Below are positions 22,912 through 25,959 of a stretch of 25,959 nt of DNA, piece by piece. The DNA lies in assembly GCA_035644935.1 (NCBI GenBank), contig DASQNO010000082.1, positions 1 to 25,959 on the forward strand. Reading direction: 5' to 3'. Each line of letters opens with the position of its first letter. The stretch's first letter is position 1. Below the pieces are notes generated by a model. It was not told the origin of the DNA and made no database searches. It saw nothing but the letters and a program-made list of their open reading frames with translations. A program made the position numbers and the translations under genes. The DNA is from CADCVW01 sp035644935. Lineage in GTDB: Bacteria; Pseudomonadota; Alphaproteobacteria; Sphingomonadales; Sphingomonadaceae.

Positions 22912-24081
22912 ATGGTGCAGACTTCGAACGAACCCGCGGGCGCAAGCCTTGCGACCGGGCTGGGTGCCGAAGGCTCTGCCCCAAGTCCGGAAGGCCGACC
23001 GCTGCAGTTGGCCATTATCCTTCCGACCCTCAACGAAGCCCCGAACATCCTGCCGACCATCGAGCGGCTCCATTCCTCGCTTCATGGGATCGAATGGGAA
23101 GCCGTCTTCGTGGACGACAACTCGGCCGATGGAACAGCGGACCTCCTGCGGGAGATCGGCAGGACCGACCGTCGGATCCGTGTCGTTCAGCGCGTCGGCC
23201 GCCGCGGCCTGGCCTCCGCCGTCGTTGAAGGGATGCTGGCGACGGCCGCGCCGGTTCTTGCGGTCATGGACGCCGATCTGCAGCACGACGAGAGCGTCCT
23301 CCCGCAGATGTTCGCGCGAGTCGGTGCCGAGGGTTACGACCTTGCCGTGGGAACCCGCTATGTTGAAGGCGGATCGACAGGCGATTGGGACCAGAAGCGC
23401 GAACGCATCAGCCGCTTCGCGACCTGGCTCGCCTCGCTCGTGATGAAGACCCGGGTGTCGGACCCGATGAGCGGGCTGTTCGCCATCCGTCGGGAGGTTC
23501 TCGTCGATGCGCTGCCGAGACTGTCCAACGTCGGATTCAAGATACTGCTGGACGTGCTTGCGTCGGTGACGAGGCCGCTCAAGGTGGCGGAAATCCCCTA
23601 CCACTTTCAGGACCGGGTGGCGGGCGAGAGCAAGCTCGATAACCGCGTCGTCCAGGAATATCTCATCCTGCTGCTCGAGAAGTTGCTCGGGCATTTCATC
23701 CCGATCAGATTCCTGATGTTCGCCTTCGTCGGCGCGCTCGGCGTTGCGGTTCATCTGACAACGCTTGGCCTCATGCTCAACGTCGCCCAGTTCGATTTCC
23801 GCTTCAGTCAAGGGTTCGCCGTCCTGACGGCGATGACGTTCAATTACGTGCTGAACAACTCCATCACGTATCGCGACCTGCAGCTCAAGGGCGCCGCCTT
23901 CTTCAAGGGATTAATCACATTCTACGCCGTCTGCGTCGTCGGCGCGATCGGCAACATCGGCGTCGGCGAAATGGTCTACGACATGAACTATACCTGGTGG
24001 GTGGCGGGAGTCGCCGGTGCCGTCATCGGTGTCGTCTGGAACTATGCGGCGTCCTCGATCTTCACGTGGCGTCGGAAATAG
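22912..24081 (+). CDS. DPM1-like GT2 fused to GtrA flippase domain
   Basis: A 389-aa two-domain protein. Residues about 33-250 are a DPM1-type GT2: LAIILPTLNEAPNI, VDDNSADGT with D68-D69, DADLQHDE (120-127), DPMSGLFAIRREVL and EIPYHFQDRVAGESKL. Residues about 264-385 are a GtrA domain of four membrane helices (RFLMFAFVGALGVAVHLTTL, TAMTFNYVLNNSITYRD, GAIGNIGVGEMVYD, GVVWNYAASSIFTWRRK). The GT2 part makes a polyprenyl-phosphate hexose and the GtrA part is expected to flip it. The domains are separate genes (gtrB, gtrA) in phage O-antigen systems but fused here. The N-terminal 30 residues are Ala/Gly/Pro-rich. Confidence 0.93.
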   Translation: MVQTSNEPAGASLATGLGAEGSAPSPEGRPLQLAIILPTLNEAPNILPTIERLHSSLHGIEWEAVFVDDNSADGTADLLREIGRTDRRIRVVQRVGRRGLASAVVEGMLATAAPVLAVMDADLQHDESVLPQMFARVGAEGYDLAVGTRYVEGGSTGDWDQKRERISRFATWLASLVMKTRVSDPMSGLFAIRREVLVDALPRLSNVGFKILLDVLASVTRPLKVAEIPYHFQDRVAGESKLDNRVVQEYLILLLEKLLGHFIPIRFLMFAFVGALGVAVHLTTLGLMLNVAQFDFRFSQGFAVLTAMTFNYVLNNSITYRDLQLKGAAFFKGLITFYAVCVVGAIGNIGVGEMVYDMNYTWWVAGVAGAVIGVVWNYAASSIFTWRRK

Positions 24082-24398
24082 CGCGGCTCTGAAATAGCGT
24101 GGCGTGTGCCGCGTTCGCGCATGCCCCGCCTTTCCGTGATGGCTGACGGAGCATGCTCCGTGCCTGACGCGAAGGCCGCTCTCGCCGGCGCGACCGCGGG
24201 AGCTCCTTGCGATCGAGCTCCACGGGCCCGGGTGAACGAACGTCCCCGGTTCTTACGGGTTCGGCGCACCCTTACGCGGTTCTCGCGGCTAACGCAGTCG
24301 GATAAAGGCCGAACCAGTCGCCGCGTCGGGCAGGCGTGGGAACGGCTCCGCTAACCTGCGGGAGCGTGCAACCCGAGCAACGGGTCGATTAGACGGAT
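24082..24398. other. 317-base intergenic region after the glycan locus
   Basis: No gene is supported. It begins with a short imperfect direct repeat (GAAATAGCGCGGC near 24075 and GAAATAGCGTGGC near 24091). A perfect 16-base palindrome lies at 24146-24161. ACCCG-N5-CGGGT at 24371-24385 is a small hairpin just beyond the 3' end of tRNA-Ala and could help end its transcript. Short open frames on both strands lack recognisable content. Confidence 0.5.
24146..24161. repeat. Perfect 16-base palindrome
   Basis: ACGGAGCATGCTCCGT equals its own reverse complement. It lies 65 bases after the GT2-GtrA stop. It could be a protein-binding site or, with a tight loop, a 3'-end hairpin; no T run follows. 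Confidence 0.7.
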
Positions 24399-24474
24399 TG
24401 GTGGAGCCTAGGGGGATCGAACCCCTGACCTCTACACTGCCAGTGTAGCGCTCTCCCAGCTGAGCTAAGGCCCC
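24399..24474 (-). tRNA. tRNA-Ala (anticodon GGC)
   Basis: A 76-base tRNA on the minus strand. The acceptor stem GGGGCCT/AGGCTCC closes with one G-T pair, followed by discriminator A and an encoded CCA (24399-24401). The D arm has TAGCTCAGCTGGGAGAGC, the anticodon stem CTACA/TGTAG holds loop CTGGCAG (anticodon GGC, 24439-24441 on the plus strand as GCC), and the T arm has GGTTCGATCCC. It reads GCC and GCU codons for alanine. It lies 53 bases after the FYDLN protein gene on the same strand. Confidence 0.97.
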
Positions 24475-24486
24475 GAAACCTTGGGT

Positions 24487-24512
24487 GGCGCGGCGTTAGA
24501 TCACCCCGCGCC
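24487..24512. other. Hairpin between the FYDLN gene and tRNA-Ala
   Basis: GGCGCGG (24487-24493) and CCGCGCC (24506-24512) form a perfect 7-bp stem. On the minus strand it comes after the protein stop and before the tRNA. No T run follows, so it may be a processing or stabilising structure rather than a terminator. Confidence 0.35.
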
Positions 24513-24527
24513 CCCATGCAACCGCGA

Positions 24528-24848
24528 TCAGGCGTCGTCGTCGTCGCCCGACTTCACCACCAGATCGTCGTCGTCGTCGGTGGTCAAGTCGACCTCCTCG
24601 TCCGGGTTGACCTCGCGATCCTCGATGCCCTCCAGATCGCCTTCCAGATCCGCGTCGGGCTTGTCGGCCTCCACGGCAGCCTTCTTGGGCGCATCATAGG
24701 GAAGCGGCTGCTTGGACTTCAGCAGGGGCTCGGGCTCCCACGCCGCGTTGCAGTTGATGCAATGCACGGGGTGATCGTTGCCCAGATCGTAGAAACGCGT
24801 GCCGCACTTGGGGCAGGCGCGCTTGGTGCCCCATTCAGGTTTCACCAT
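24528..24848 (-). CDS. FYDLN acid family zinc protein (TIGR02300)
   Basis: A 106-aa protein. The N-terminal zinc ribbon has C12, C15, C30 and C33 (ACPKCGTRFYDLGND, then HCINC), and FYDLG is the family's name-giving motif. After a Lys/Pro/Ala linker (AAWEPEPLLKSKQPLPYDAP) the C-terminal 40 residues are highly acidic, with runs of Asp and Glu ending DDDDDLVVKSGDDDDA. The family is confined to alphaproteobacteria and has no known function; an acidic zinc protein might bind basic partners. ATG 24848 gives the conserved MVKPEWGTKR start. The tRNA-Ala lies downstream on the same strand and cmk is divergent. Confidence 0.95.
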   Translation of the reverse strand: MVKPEWGTKRACPKCGTRFYDLGNDHPVHCINCNAAWEPEPLLKSKQPLPYDAPKKAAVEADKPDADLEGDLEGIEDREVNPDEEVDLTTDDDDDLVVKSGDDDDA

Positions 24849-24982
24849 GGGTGAAGATGCCTTTCGAAGAATTTCGGATAAAGTTGGGTCGCGGCGGCGA
24901 TGCGGCCGCGCGGCAGGCCCGGCGCATTGCCATAGGCACATCGCACTGTCAAAAGCCGCGCCGGCCGCCGGGGGAGTGACTG

Positions 24983-25600
24983 ATGATCATCGCCGTCGAC
25001 GGTCCCGCGGCAAGCGGCAAGGGCACGATCGCGCGCGCGCTGGCCGCGCACTACCGCCTGCCCTACCTTGATACCGGCCTGCTCTACCGCGCCGTAGGCC
25101 TGGGCGTCGCCAGGCTGGGCGGCGACCCCGAAGACGCCGGCGCCGCGCTCGCCGCCACTTCGTTCGACGACGCGCTTCTCGCCGATCCCGAACTGCGTAG
25201 CGAAACCGCCGGCGCGCTCGCCAGCCGCGTGTCCGCGCACCCGGCGGTCCGCGCCGCGCTGCTGGATCGGCAGCGCCTGTTCGCGGCGCGGCCTGGCGGC
25301 GCCGTGCTCGACGGGCGCGACATCGGCACCGTGATCGCGCCCGGCGCTCACGCCAAGCTGTTCGTCACCGCCACGCCCTACGTCCGCGCCGCGCGCCGCC
25401 ACGCGGAGCTTGCCGATGCGCTCTTCTCCGACGTCCTCACCGACATCGAGGCGCGCGATTGGCGCGACGCGAACCGCGCCGCCGCGCCGCTGACGCAGGC
25501 GCTCGACGCCGACTTGCTCGATACTAGCGATCTGGATATAGACACGGCCGTCCGGCGGGCGATTTCGCTCGTGGAGGCTCGCTTGAAGCGAAGCGCGTAG
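24983..25600 (+). CDS. cmk: Cytidylate kinase
   Basis: A 205-aa cytosolic kinase that phosphorylates CMP and dCMP with ATP in pyrimidine nucleotide metabolism. The P-loop GPAASGKGT (residues 7-15) is intact, followed by YLDTGLLYRAVGLGVARLGG, LDGRDIGTVIAPGAHAKLFV and a basic lid segment (VRAARRHAEL, then RDANRAAAPLTQALDADLLD), all standard for bacterial Cmk. GGGGAG at 24971-24976, six bases before ATG 24983, supports the start. The length is slightly short of the 220-230 usual for the family but all motifs are in place. It is followed by a terminator and rpsA. Confidence 0.96.
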   Translation: MIIAVDGPAASGKGTIARALAAHYRLPYLDTGLLYRAVGLGVARLGGDPEDAGAALAATSFDDALLADPELRSETAGALASRVSAHPAVRAALLDRQRLFAARPGGAVLDGRDIGTVIAPGAHAKLFVTATPYVRAARRHAELADALFSDVLTDIEARDWRDANRAAAPLTQALDADLLDTSDLDIDTAVRRAISLVEARLKRSA

Positions 25601-25643
25601 AGGCGTCCGGGATCATCGCTCCCGGCCTTTGACGCGCCTTTTT
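25601..25643 (+). terminator. Intrinsic terminator after cmk
   Basis: AGGCGTC (25601-25607) pairs with GACGCGCCT (25631-25639, one two-base bulge), and CGGGA (25608-25612) pairs with TCCCG (25620-25624) inside. A run of five T follows (25639-25643). The layout fits a Rho-independent terminator starting right after the cmk stop. Confidence 0.7.
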
Positions 25644-25737
25644 CGTATCCGGCCGGGGTTTCACGAGCACGCGCGCGTCTGGCTCGGCTCCACTTCAACC
25701 CGGCACAAGCCGGCGCTTTTCAGGATTTCCCCTCTTT

Positions 25738-25959
25738 ATGGCCACTCTGGCGAACCCGACCCGCGACGATTTCGCGAACATGCTCAACGAAATGCTTGGC
25801 GGCGAGAATGAAGGCTTCGAAGGCCGCGTCGTCAAGGGCACGGTGACCGGCATCGAAAACGACATGGCCGTCATCGACGTCGGGCTGAAGTCGGAAGGCC
25901 GCGTCGCGCTGCGCGAATTCGCTGCCCCGGGCCAGAAGCCCGAGATCAAGATCGGCGAT
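25738..25959 (+). CDS. rpsA: 30S ribosomal protein S1 (partial, 5' end only)
   Basis: The first 74 codons run off the right edge. MATLANPTRDDFANMLNEML is the typical alphaproteobacterial S1 N-terminus. The first S1 (OB-fold) domain follows from about residue 27: EGFEGRVVKGTVTGIENDMA, then VIDVGLKSEGRVALREF. S1 binds mRNA on the small ribosomal subunit and aids initiation. The cmk-rpsA order is widely conserved; the terminator between them suggests rpsA has its own promoter in the 137-base gap. Confidence 0.96.
   Translation, partial: MATLANPTRDDFANMLNEMLGGENEGFEGRVVKGTVTGIENDMAVIDVGLKSEGRVALREFAAPGQKPEIKIGD

Overview
The window is GC-rich chromosomal DNA, very probably from a sphingomonad (Alphaproteobacteria, Sphingomonadales). 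The evidence is the set of families present together: a YdbH-type AsmA-like giant, a DUF2794 protein, a UrcA protein, a FYDLN-acid zinc protein beside tRNA-Ala(GGC), cmk followed by rpsA, and several intergenic inverted-repeat elements of the kind scattered through sphingomonad genomes. I see no phage, plasmid, insertion sequence, CRISPR or rRNA.

Layout. 1-3061 (-) is a very large YdbH-family envelope protein cut by the left edge. 3107-5254 (+) holds radC and purB, separated by a palindromic element. 5321-6910 (+) has a small secreted low-complexity protein and a DUF2157 membrane protein. After a perfect nested inverted repeat, 7022-8055 (-) holds cysE and a DUF2794 gene. Divergent from it are a TauE/SafE permease and a DUF2256 zinc protein whose end overlaps a convergent urcA-like gene. 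A LysR gene diverges from urcA across a region with repeated TGCAC/GTGCA half-sites. Then come kbp (BON-LysM), a third repeat type, pgsA (-), and an exported M17 leucyl aminopeptidase with an LplT-like MFS protein (+). A 74-aa tail-anchored protein (-) and a small zinc-ribbon protein (+) follow.

15444-24081 is the accessory heart of the window. It contains a GT-C-like membrane protein (-), then a polyprenyl-phosphate sugar synthase (GtrB/ArnC-like GT2), a flippase-like LPG_synthase_TM protein and an FAD oxidoreductase in a tightly coupled trio. A second GT-C protein and a DPM1-GtrA fusion complete it. Together they have the parts to make, possibly modify, flip and use a polyprenyl-linked sugar on the periplasmic side. 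The product cannot be read from the sequence.

The right end returns to core genes: tRNA-Ala(GGC) and the FYDLN protein (-), then cmk with a good terminator, and the start of rpsA (+). The gene aroA, which often lies just before cmk in alphaproteobacteria, is not here.
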